From: DHVE2 group archaeon
GTDB lineage: Archaea > Thermoplasmatota > Thermoplasmata > Thermoplasmatales > Aciduliprofundaceae
Direction of reading: 5' to 3'
DNA: 8,699 nt
Assembly (NCBI GenBank): GCA_015520985.1
Contig: WAOY01000018.1
Location: 1-8,699, forward strand
The notes below the pieces were generated by a model that saw only the letters and a program-made list of their open reading frames with translations, had not been told where the DNA came from and made no database searches. The position numbers and the translations under genes are program-made. Below are positions 1-5,910 of the stretch, piece after piece (the stretch's first letter is position 1; each line of letters begins with the position of its first letter).

Positions 1-1
1 G

Positions 2-499
2 CCCGAGGATTACCCCGAGATCTCCCTTGAAGAGTTTGAGATGCGGAAAATCAAGATGATTGCTGACTACCAGTTCGGGCCAGGTGCTGGGAATGCCCTC
101 TTCTCCGGGGAGGTTAAGCTGGTGAAGTCCAAGAACACTGGTAAGATAAGGAACGTCATAGTGGATGGGAAGCATGTTGCCTCTTTGCGGGCGGAGGACG
201 GATTCTTCACCCTCCGCATAGAAGGCGCGAGGAGGTTGCATGAGCACTTCGAATACAAAAAGTTACGCGTAGTCGTTACCGATGATTCCGCGGAGTTCAA
301 CCGCCTCGGAAAGAACGTATTTGCGAAATTCGTGGTGGACGCGGACTCTGATATAAGGCCAGGGGATGAAGTTCTCATAGTCACGAGGGACGACGAACTC
401 GTCGCGGTTGGTAAAACCCTCATGAACCGCTTTGAGATGCTCCACTTCTCATCGGGGATGTGCGTTAAGGTGAGGGAAGGGGTGAGCAAAAAAGATTAA
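2..499 (+). CDS. C-terminal part of an archaeosine tRNA-modification enzyme (TgtA or ArcS type), PUA domain; 5'-truncated
   Basis: The frame is open from base 2 with no stop, and the first ATG (41) has no ribosome binding site, so this is most likely the end of a longer gene; 165 residues are visible. The block ADYQFGPGAGNALF, followed by SKNTGKIRNV, RAEDGFFTL and GARRL, is characteristic of the C-terminal domains of archaeal tRNA-guanine transglycosylase and the related archaeosine synthase ArcS. The second half (GKNVFAKFV, IRPGDEVLIV, LVAVGKTLM, VKVREG) is a PUA RNA-binding fold. In these enzymes the PUA domain grips the tRNA acceptor stem so that position 15 of the D-loop can be modified to archaeosine. 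The catalytic domain lies outside the window, so TgtA and ArcS cannot be told apart. A free-standing PUA protein starting at 41, as in archaea with split enzymes, is a weaker alternative. The stop codon overlaps the stop of the convergent downstream gene. Confidence 0.82.
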   Translation, partial: PEDYPEISLEEFEMRKIKMIADYQFGPGAGNALFSGEVKLVKSKNTGKIRNVIVDGKHVASLRAEDGFFTLRIEGARRLHEHFEYKKLRVVVTDDSAEFNRLGKNVFAKFVVDADSDIRPGDEVLIVTRDDELVAVGKTLMNRFEMLHFSSGMCVKVREGVSKKD

Positions 500-1434
500 A
501 CTCCGAGTTTCCTGCGCAGGTTCTCTATCATATCCTTTACCATCGCCTGGAGGTCGTAGTCGGGCTTCCAGCCCCATTCCCTCCTCGCGGCGGAATCGTC
601 CAAACTCCTGGGCCATGAATCCGCTATCTTCTGCCTGTAGTCCGGCCTGTACTCTACTTCAAAATCCACGTACTTCTTAATCTCCTCCTCCAGTTCCCTG
701 GGGGAGAAGCTCATCGCCTGGATGTTGAAATCCGTTCTGTGAATCAAATTCTCGCTGGGCGCCTCCGCCAGCATGGTTATTGCCTTGATGGCGTCGGGCA
801 TGTACATCATTGGGAGCACGGCGTCCTCGCGGAGGAAGCAGGTGTACTTCTCGCCCTTCAAAGCGTAGTAGAACATCTCCACCGCGTAATCCGTGGTACC
901 TCCCCCCGGCGGGGCCTTCCAGCTTATTATGCCGGGATAACGCACGCCACGAACATCCAGGCCGTACTTCTCCCAGTAGTAGAGGCCTAGCAATTCGCCG
1001 GTTACCTTGCTTATGCCGTACATGGTCCTGGGCTTCAGAATGGTGTCGTTAGGGGTGTTGTTCTTGGGGGTCTCTGGCCCGAAGGCGGCTATTGAGCTGG
1101 GTACCATTATCCTCTCCACTCCGGTTTTTCTCCCCGCTTCCAGAATTGCGTACAATCCTCGTATGTTCACGTCGAATGCGAGCTGCGGGTTCTGCTCTCC
1201 CCTGGCGGATAGTATCGCAGCGAGGTGGTATATCGTGTCTATGTCATTCTCCCTTATCACTTTGATTATATCCTCCTCCCTCCTCACGTCCAGCTTCACG
1301 AATGGGCCCACATCTTCGCCTGGCTCCCTTATATCCGCCACGATAACGTTCTCGTATCCGTACTTATCCCGCAGGTACGGTACCAGCTCGGAGCCAATCT
1401 GACCCAGGCCACCGGTGACAAGTATCCTCCTCAT
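496..1434 (-). CDS. L-threonine 3-dehydrogenase, SDR (UDP-galactose-epimerase-like) type
   Basis: This is a 312-residue extended short-chain dehydrogenase. It should oxidise L-threonine with NAD+ to 2-amino-3-ketobutyrate in the cytoplasm, the first step of threonine breakdown to glycine and acetyl-CoA. The Rossmann glycine motif is G8-G9-L10-G11-Q12-I13-G14, and D34 at the end of the second strand fits NAD preference. The catalytic pair is Y139 and K143 (YGISK), with S113/S114 as the serine of the triad. The block RYPGIISWKAPPGGGTTDYA (166-185) and the later LPMMYMPDA (207-215) match, from memory, the Thermoplasma-type threonine dehydrogenase rather than sugar epimerases, and length fits that family. 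The start is ATG at 1434: a GAGGTG ribosome binding site lies 6 nt upstream and itself contains the in-frame GTG at 1443, which is therefore unlikely to be the start. The gene is divergent from the beta-helix gene. A sugar epimerase is the main alternative and is less likely. Confidence 0.88.
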   Translation of the reverse strand: MRRILVTGGLGQIGSELVPYLRDKYGYENVIVADIREPGEDVGPFVKLDVRREEDIIKVIRENDIDTIYHLAAILSARGEQNPQLAFDVNIRGLYAILEAGRKTGVERIMVPSSIAAFGPETPKNNTPNDTILKPRTMYGISKVTGELLGLYYWEKYGLDVRGVRYPGIISWKAPPGGGTTDYAVEMFYYALKGEKYTCFLREDAVLPMMYMPDAIKAITMLAEAPSENLIHRTDFNIQAMSFSPRELEEEIKKYVDFEVEYRPDYRQKIADSWPRSLDDSAARREWGWKPDYDLQAMVKDMIENLRRKLGV

Positions 1435-1440
1435 GCGATT

Positions 1441-1446
1441 CACCTC
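1441..1446 (-). promoter_or_regulatory. Shine-Dalgarno site that fixes the threonine dehydrogenase start
   Basis: On the minus strand the sequence reads GAGGTG, then 6 nt, then ATG at 1434. Because the alternative in-frame GTG (1443) is part of this site, the ATG is the better start. Confidence 0.7.
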
Positions 1447-1467
1447 TGGGGTGAATGGCCTTGAAAA

Positions 1468-1476
1468 TCTTTAAGT
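1468..1476 (-). promoter_or_regulatory. Probable TATA element for the threonine dehydrogenase gene
   Basis: The minus strand has an A/T-rich CTTAAAGA element centred near 1472. Transcription would begin near 1446, giving a very short leader that just includes the ribosome binding site. The element sits inside an imperfect inverted repeat (GAAAA, 8-bp spacer, TTTTC; 1463-1480). Confidence 0.45.
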
Positions 1477-1501
1477 TTTCCACTTGGATGCATCTGCGGG
1501 T

Positions 1502-1513
1502 AAAATATATATA
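1502..1513 (+). promoter_or_regulatory. TATA element for the beta-helix surface-protein gene
   Basis: The plus strand reads AAAATATATATA, the clearest TATA-like tract in this intergenic region. Transcription would start near 1533, immediately before the GGAGGT ribosome binding site (1536-1541), leaving a leader of about 15 nt. Confidence 0.6.
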
Positions 1514-1535
1514 CCTCTGCATATTCGGAGCCAGT

Positions 1536-1541
1536 GGAGGT
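1536..1541 (+). promoter_or_regulatory. Ribosome binding site that fixes the beta-helix protein start
   Basis: GGAGGT lies 6 nt before the ATG at 1548. That ATG begins a textbook signal peptide, whereas the upstream in-frame ATG at 1455 would place a non-secretory stretch in front of it and would lie upstream of the TATA element. Confidence 0.75.
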
Positions 1542-1547
1542 GGTCTC

Positions 1548-3545
1548 ATGAGGATCGTGGCGCTCGTGGTGCTGGTCTTCGCGCTGATCGTCTCTTTGCA
1601 GGTTGCCGGGGCAACGGCTGCGGAGGATGTGATCAAATCAAAGTACTCCCAGCACTCCGTTATACGCATAGATTCCGACGCGGACTTCACGCAGGCCAAC
1701 GGCGTTGTCCGGGGAAACGGAACCGCCGGTGATCCCTACGTCATATCCGGGTGGAGCATAGACGCCTCTGGTAAAGGGGCCGGGATATACGTGGGCAACG
1801 TCACCTCGTACTTCGTCATAGAGAACTGCAGGGTCGGCAACGCCAGTCAGGTTTCGCTTAACTACTACAGCTACGGCGGTGCGATAATCATACACAACGC
1901 CACCCACGCCGTGATAAGGAACGTGACCGTGGAGAACAGTTACATCGGGGTGTACGTGCACGAAGCACCGGGAACCATGATCTACAATGTGACCGCCAGC
2001 GGGAACGGGAATACCGGGATCTACGTGTACTATTCCAATTTCACCGCCATCAACGCATCCACCGCGATGCATAGTTCCAACGGGATCCTAGTTGACGGAT
2101 CCAACAACGTGACCGTTGAGTTCAGCAACGTATCCTACAACTCCGCTGTCGGTCTATGGCTCTCCGCGTCCAGAGGCGCCGTGGTGAGGGGGAACACCTT
2201 CATAGACGACGGGACATCAGGGACGTTCAAAGGCGCCATATACCTCAGGGAGTCCCGGTACGCCACGATAGCAGAGAACGCCATGGTTCACGGTTCCCTG
2301 GTCATAGATGGGGGATACTACGACTTCACGACGCACACCGTGGTGAACAACACGGTCAACGGGAAAGATCTGGTGTACATAAGCAACGATGACCTGAACA
2401 ATGCCACCCTCTCCGGTGATTTCGGCGAGATAATCCTGGCGAACGTGCAGAACGTCAGGATCGAGGGGGTGAACATCTCCGACGCCACGGTGGGCATAGA
2501 GATAGCCCAGACGAGGTTCACCCAGGGCAACATTGTCCTGAGGGATGTGTCCGTTTACAACATGAGCCTGTACGGCCTTTACCTGGTGGAAGCTCCCGGC
2601 ATAACAGTGGAGAATTCCACCTTCGTGAAATGCGACGAGGGGATGCATGCGTCCATCTCCGGCAGACTCACGGTGAATGGCAGTGTTTTCGCGGATAACA
2701 CCGAGGGGGCATATCTGGACTCTTCCGACTACGTGAACGTTACCAGCAGCTTGTTCCTCAACTCAAAACTCGCCGGGATACACCTGGCCGAAGCCTCAGA
2801 TAGGGCTAGGATCGAGAACTGCACCTTCAAGGGCAACGACATGGGTATATACGTGAACTCCGACTACAGCGTGATACGGGGGAACCTGTTCCTCAACAAC
2901 CGGGAATACGGGGTGTACCTGGAGGATTACACCTATGGCAACCTGATATACGGGAACTCCTTCTACTACAATCACGATAGCGGAGATAGTTACCGATTCT
3001 ACACGGTGCAGGCTTACGACGACGGGAATAATATGTGGAACACCACCTCCGAGGGGAACTACTGGCACGACTGGGCGAACAACAACGACACCAACGACAT
3101 GAATGGCGACGGCATAGTGGACTGGCCCTACAGGATTTTGGGAGGCAGCAACCCCCATGATTACAGGCCCGTGAAGAAGGCGGTGCACGAAGTTCCGCCC
3201 CTCCCGCCCCTCAACGTTAGGGCCGTGGCTGGCAGGGGTTACGTGAACGTAACCTGGGATGCGCCAAGGGGCAACGGGACATACGCCATCGTGGGCTACG
3301 TGGTCTACCGCAACGGGGTGAAGATCGCCGAGGTGATCGCCTCACAGACATGGTACAACGACACCTCCGTGGTTGCCGGCCAGACCTACGTATACAGCGT
3401 CGCCGCCGTGAACCCTGTGGGCGAAGGTGACAGGAGCGAGGGTGTGGAGGCAACACCCTCCGGCGAGGTACCGGAGGTATCCTCCCCGGTGCTGATCCTC
3501 GCCGCGGTGGCCCTAATCGCCCTGCTCGTCAGGAGAAAGATCTGA
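1548..3545 (+). CDS. Secreted, membrane-anchored NosD-like beta-helix protein with a fibronectin type III domain
   Basis: A 665-residue extracellular protein. Residues 1-25 are a signal peptide: MR, a hydrophobic core, and a probable cut near A24/A25. Next comes the entry motif RGNGTAGDPYVISGWSIDA (55-73), typical of NosD-like right-handed parallel beta-helices, followed by many turns of about 22 residues with the recurring pattern N-x-hydrophobic-x-G-N or E-N-x-T. The helix closes around 503-542 with GNYWHDW and an acidic NGDGIVD loop (519-525) that resembles a calcium site. A fibronectin type III domain follows (about 551-636). A hydrophobic segment (646-661) ending RRK anchors the C-terminus. 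I count about 23 N-x-S/T sequons, suggesting heavy N-glycosylation. The fold suits carbohydrate or surface-layer binding, but no catalytic site is evident and the ligand is unknown. Copper-chaperone NosD itself is unlikely because no nos genes are present. Confidence 0.85.
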   Translation: MRIVALVVLVFALIVSLQVAGATAAEDVIKSKYSQHSVIRIDSDADFTQANGVVRGNGTAGDPYVISGWSIDASGKGAGIYVGNVTSYFVIENCRVGNASQVSLNYYSYGGAIIIHNATHAVIRNVTVENSYIGVYVHEAPGTMIYNVTASGNGNTGIYVYYSNFTAINASTAMHSSNGILVDGSNNVTVEFSNVSYNSAVGLWLSASRGAVVRGNTFIDDGTSGTFKGAIYLRESRYATIAENAMVHGSLVIDGGYYDFTTHTVVNNTVNGKDLVYISNDDLNNATLSGDFGEIILANVQNVRIEGVNISDATVGIEIAQTRFTQGNIVLRDVSVYNMSLYGLYLVEAPGITVENSTFVKCDEGMHASISGRLTVNGSVFADNTEGAYLDSSDYVNVTSSLFLNSKLAGIHLAEASDRARIENCTFKGNDMGIYVNSDYSVIRGNLFLNNREYGVYLEDYTYGNLIYGNSFYYNHDSGDSYRFYTVQAYDDGNNMWNTTSEGNYWHDWANNNDTNDMNGDGIVDWPYRILGGSNPHDYRPVKKAVHEVPPLPPLNVRAVAGRGYVNVTWDAPRGNGTYAIVGYVVYRNGVKIAEVIASQTWYNDTSVVAGQTYVYSVAAVNPVGEGDRSEGVEATPSGEVPEVSSPVLILAAVALIALLVRRKI

Positions 3546-3561
3546 TTTTCCCCACTTTTTT
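3546..3561 (+). terminator. Probable T-tract transcription terminator after the beta-helix gene
   Basis: Directly after the TGA there is a run of four T, then CCCCAC, then six T. T-tracts on the non-template strand act as terminators in archaea. The next gene has its own TATA element 10 bp further on. Confidence 0.45.
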
Positions 3562-3570
3562 GGATAAACG

Positions 3571-3578
3571 ATAAATAT
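3571..3578 (+). promoter_or_regulatory. TATA element for a leaderless MazG-like gene
   Basis: ATAAATAT is centred about 25 bp before the ATG at 3599, and there is no Shine-Dalgarno sequence between them. This is the spacing expected when transcription begins at the start codon. Confidence 0.55.
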
Positions 3579-3598
3579 CGCGGCGCAATTTTGATGCT

Positions 3599-3853
3599 AT
3601 GGACATCCGGGAGGCACAGAGGTTCATAGACGAGACTTACGGCAAAAGGGACAGGGACCGCGGGATCCATGCGGATCTCGTCTGGCTTGGCGAAGAAGTC
3701 GGAGAGCTCTTCAAGGCGGTGCGGGAAGGCGAGGGGATAGAAGAGGAGATCGCCGACGTGTTCGCATGGCTGCTCTCCGTGGCAAACGTCCTTGGGGTGG
3801 ACGTGGAGGATGCCTTCAGGAGGAAGTACCTGAGCGGAGGTCCTCCTCCCTGA
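3599..3853 (+). CDS. MazG-like nucleotide pyrophosphohydrolase, minimal single-domain form
   Basis: An 84-residue all-alpha NTP pyrophosphohydrolase. Members cleave nucleoside triphosphates, often non-canonical ones, to the monophosphate and pyrophosphate, using Mg2+ held by acidic residues. Both signature motifs are visible: E32-E33-x-x-E36 on one helix, and E49/E50 with D53 (EEIADVFAWL) on the next. It is about the length of one MazG half-domain, so it probably works as a dimer or tetramer; substrate cannot be read from sequence. The start at 3599 has no ribosome binding site and a TATA element about 25 bp upstream, so the mRNA is probably leaderless. Its last 38 bp overlap the convergent KaiC-like gene, and its C-terminus (SGGPPP) is encoded entirely within that overlap. 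No toxin or antitoxin partner lies beside it. Confidence 0.82.
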   Translation: MDIREAQRFIDETYGKRDRDRGIHADLVWLGEEVGELFKAVREGEGIEEEIADVFAWLLSVANVLGVDVEDAFRRKYLSGGPPP

Positions 3854-4403
3854 TATCCCTGAGGTCTATCACATCGTCCACGAAGGTGGTCGCCTGGCTG
3901 AACTCCACGTCTTGCAGTTCCTTGTCCAGCATGAATATGATTCCCACGAGACCGTAGAGGCGGATTTCGTTGGTGATCATGCGCAGGAACTTAATGAAGG
4001 ACTGGTAGGAATTGTAAGCCAGCAGGGTGCTTATGGACTCTATGTACACGAAGTTCCTCTCTCCAGAGAGTATCTGAAGCGCATGCTTGAGGGTTCCCTC
4101 CAGGAGGACGAGGTTCGGTGAGTCCAGGTATATTACCCGTTCGGTGGTCTCCACGGGCTTGATGGAGGAGGTGATGCAGTCTATGAAGAATATCCTGGAT
4201 GGGTCGGCGCCTAGTTTCTTCAGTTTCCTTTCCACGGTGCTGTGGGGTATGTTCAACGCCACATACAGACCCTCCGTGTCTGGGAGTTCCAGGATCTTTT
4301 TGATTATGTAGTACCCCAGCATGGCCCTGAGGTGGGGCCTGGTTATGAGCATAACTACCTTCGACTCGTCGATTATCTCCTGGACAACGTCGTCGAGCTT
4401 CAT
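3816..4403 (-). CDS. P-loop-less KaiC/RAD55-like protein (degenerate RecA fold)
   Basis: A 195-residue protein and second gene of a two-gene operon. It shows the strand-helix alternation of a KaiC/RecA core. VVMLITRPHLRAMLGYYIIK (16-35) sits where the P-loop strand and helix should be, LYVALNIP (47-54) matches the second strand, and NFVYIESISTLL (117-128) matches the Walker B strand. LVGIIFMLDKE (152-162) and VDDVIDL (175-181) match the closing strands. There is no GxxxxGK[ST] motif, and the Walker B aspartate position is occupied by E122, so ATP hydrolysis is unlikely. Its ATG overlaps the TGA of the upstream ATPase gene by 4 bp, which suggests translational coupling and a paired complex. 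I infer a regulatory or structural partner of that ATPase. The 3' end overlaps the MazG-like gene by 38 bp. The family assignment rests on pattern only; an unrelated Rossmann-like protein is possible. Confidence 0.68.
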   Translation of the reverse strand: MKLDDVVQEIIDESKVVMLITRPHLRAMLGYYIIKKILELPDTEGLYVALNIPHSTVERKLKKLGADPSRIFFIDCITSSIKPVETTERVIYLDSPNLVLLEGTLKHALQILSGERNFVYIESISTLLAYNSYQSFIKFLRMITNEIRLYGLVGIIFMLDKELQDVEFSQATTFVDDVIDLRDIREEDLRSGTSS

Positions 4404-5095
4404 AGGCTTATTCCCTCTTCCGATATGTGGAAGGGCATCCAGTAGGTTGGGTGGTTCACGGCGTACCTCTTCACGATCTTCATCGCCCTCATGTACATGT
4501 TCTTTGACTCGATGTAGTCCATCACTATGGTGGCCTCCGAGAAGTTCCTCATCTCCCCGCCGTACTCGCTGTTCCCATTACCTGCCTCTTCTATGAGCAT
4601 CACGGATATGCCCATCTCCTCGAAGTACCTTATTAGCCGTGAGGCCACGTACCTGAACATTGCCTTATCTCCGATTATTTTTTCCAGGGTGGTTATGCTG
4701 TCTATCACGCCCCTGTGAACCTGCACCTTCATGTTGAGCTCCTCGTCCACTATGTCGGGCATGACCTTGTGGAAGAGCTTCTTCTGCTTCTCCATGGTGA
4801 AGGGTATGAGTTCCCTTGGCTCCGGCGTCATGTCGTACCACCTTATCTTGGATACCACATCGCTTAGGAATGGCATATTCTCGTAGTACTCCCTGACCCT
4901 CTTCACGGGGACCGTCGTGGAGATGTACACGACGTTCTCGCCTCTCCTCGCCCCTTCGGCGAGCCACTGCAGAGCCAGGATGGTCTTTCCGATACCAGTT
5001 GGTCCGACGATGAGCGACACACCCCCCTGCGGGAAGCCTCCGCCCAGGGCGCTGTCCAGTTTCTCTATCCCGGTGGGTTCGTATCCAGGTGCCAT
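4400..5095 (-). CDS. KaiC-domain (RAD55 family) P-loop ATPase
   Basis: A 231-residue single-domain KaiC-like protein. The opening TGIEKLDSALGGGFPQGGVSLI (8-29) is the typical KaiC lead-in, and Walker A is G31-P-T-G-I-G-K37-T38. Walker B is the strand ending V130-I131-D132-S133. The closing part (SEATIVMDYIE, then R...KIVKRYAVNH and FHISEEGISL) matches the KaiC C-terminal strands, where K and R residues reach the neighbouring subunit's ATP. An oddity is that the strand after Walker A ends YISTT (57-61), where KaiC and most relatives carry the catalytic glutamate pair; ATP binding is likely but hydrolysis may be weak. Members of this family usually form hexamers and act as signalling or regulatory switches; the target here is unknown. 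The start ATG is the first in the frame. The next gene overlaps it by 4 bp, and an acetyltransferase gene diverges upstream. Confidence 0.85.
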   Translation of the reverse strand: MAPGYEPTGIEKLDSALGGGFPQGGVSLIVGPTGIGKTILALQWLAEGARRGENVVYISTTVPVKRVREYYENMPFLSDVVSKIRWYDMTPEPRELIPFTMEKQKKLFHKVMPDIVDEELNMKVQVHRGVIDSITTLEKIIGDKAMFRYVASRLIRYFEEMGISVMLIEEAGNGNSEYGGEMRNFSEATIVMDYIESKNMYMRAMKIVKRYAVNHPTYWMPFHISEEGISL

Positions 5096-5117
5096 GGTTG
5101 TTAACTCCCCCGAAGGG

Positions 5118-5126
5118 TATTAAAAT
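5118..5126 (-). promoter_or_regulatory. TATA element for the KaiC-like operon
   Basis: The minus strand reads ATTTTAATA, centred about 27 bp from the ATG at 5095. That fits a leaderless or near-leaderless transcript. A GGGGGAGTT stretch (5103-5111) could serve as a ribosome binding site if transcription starts slightly earlier. Confidence 0.5.
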
Positions 5127-5134
5127 GTTGAGCC

Positions 5135-5145
5135 GTGATTATCAC
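5135..5145. promoter_or_regulatory. Perfect 11-bp palindrome between two divergent promoters
   Basis: GTGAT-T-ATCAC lies between the minus-strand TATA of the KaiC-like operon and the plus-strand TATA of the acetyltransferase gene, just upstream of both. This position suits a regulator acting on both genes. No regulator is identified. Confidence 0.35.
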
Positions 5146-5160
5146 AAATGAAAACAAAAG

Positions 5161-5167
5161 GTTTAAG
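5161..5167 (+). promoter_or_regulatory. TATA element for the acetyltransferase gene
   Basis: GTTTAAG, preceded by a purine-rich AAAACAAAAG that could be the TFB recognition element, is centred about 27 bp before the GTG start at 5191. No Shine-Dalgarno sequence intervenes, so the transcript is probably leaderless. Confidence 0.5.
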
Positions 5168-5190
5168 CATCCCCGGACGGATTAGCATGC

Positions 5191-5910
5191 GTGATAGTTA
5201 GAAATCAGCACCTCCGGGATCTGGAGGAATACTGCTTGAAGGATCCATCGAGGCACGCCTTCTGCCTCTGGGACCTGCGGGTGGAGAGGGAGAACACGGA
5301 GTTCTACGTGGACTGGCGCGGTGAGGTCCGGGGCTACATGCTGATCTACACCGGTGGATACGCTCCGAGCATCATAGTGCAGGGTTCTGAAGAATCTGCC
5401 GAGATCTTCGCGGATATGCATCCCTTTTCCCGGGGGATACTGCATCTACCGGAGGAATACGTTCATCTTTTTCCCAGAGGAGATGCGCTGTACAGCATAG
5501 ACGTCATGGTGGCTTCCCCCAGGTTTTACTTCTCAGATCCCGAGGTGGAGAGGATACTTGACGCGAGTCTTCTCTCCGATCTCTTCCAGAATCCGGAGTA
5601 CCTGGTGGATAGGGCAATCACCTTCGGAATAGTAAGGAATGGTAAGGCGGTTAGCGTGGCATCTGCCCTGGTGCACCTTCCCGAAGTCTGGGTCCTCGGT
5701 GCCGTGGTTACCAAGCCGGAGCACCGCAGGAAAGGTCTCGCGACGAGGGTTGTCGGGCATTTCATGAGCGAAGCGTACGGGAAAACAAACACTGTTGTTC
5801 TCTGGGTGAGGAGCGACAACGAAAGGGCAATACGCATATACAGGAAATACGGCTTCGAGAAAAAGTGGGTGGAGGGTTGGATCAACTACGGTGTGGACAT
5901 CGTTCCCTGA
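5191..5910 (+). CDS. GNAT-family N-acetyltransferase
   Basis: A 239-residue protein with a C-terminal GNAT fold (about 140-239) behind an N-terminal region that I do not recognise. The acetyl-CoA pyrophosphate loop is clear: VVTKPEHRRKGLATRVV (172-188), with R179/R180-K181-G182-L183-A184 as the Q/R-x-x-G-x-G/A motif. The end of the fold is also typical: N210-E-R-A-I-R-I-Y-R-K-Y-G-F222, where the N and the Y residues usually line the CoA site. The layout resembles the two-part FR47-like acetyltransferases. It should transfer acetyl from acetyl-CoA to an amine, but the acceptor (small molecule or protein lysine/N-terminus) cannot be read. The start is GTG, chosen because it is the first codon of the open frame and sits about 27 bp after a TATA element. 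It is divergent from the KaiC-like operon, and its stop abuts the stop of the next, convergent gene with no gap. Confidence 0.85.
   Translation: MIVRNQHLRDLEEYCLKDPSRHAFCLWDLRVERENTEFYVDWRGEVRGYMLIYTGGYAPSIIVQGSEESAEIFADMHPFSRGILHLPEEYVHLFPRGDALYSIDVMVASPRFYFSDPEVERILDASLLSDLFQNPEYLVDRAITFGIVRNGKAVSVASALVHLPEVWVLGAVVTKPEHRRKGLATRVVGHFMSEAYGKTNTVVLWVRSDNERAIRIYRKYGFEKKWVEGWINYGVDIVP

Noticed and set aside
1435..1443. GTG start for threonine dehydrogenase at 1443
   Set aside because: That GTG is part of the GAGGTG ribosome binding site for the ATG at 1434, and the known Thermoplasma protein begins near this ATG.
1487..1494. GATGCATC palindrome in the intergenic region
   Set aside because: It is an 8-bp palindrome with no extension and no fixed relation to either promoter; it is likely by chance.
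1455..1547. In-frame upstream extension of the beta-helix gene to an ATG at 1455
   Set aside because: It would put 31 residues in front of a good signal peptide and would start upstream of the TATA element; the GGAGGT site supports 1548.
1638..3188. Long minus-strand open frames opposite the beta-helix gene (about 1638-2072, 2217-2648, 2796-3188)
   Set aside because: Their translations are rich in H, V and G with no domain pattern, and they mirror the codon bias of the real plus-strand gene; they are shadows.
1548..3545. Copper-delivery protein NosD of nitrous-oxide reduction
   Set aside because: Only the beta-helix fold is shared. No nosZ, nosF or nosY-type gene is present, and the fibronectin domain and anchor point to a surface role.
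3599..3853. MazG-like gene as part of a MazEF toxin-antitoxin system
   Set aside because: There is no MazE- or MazF-like neighbour; MazG-type enzymes are common alone.
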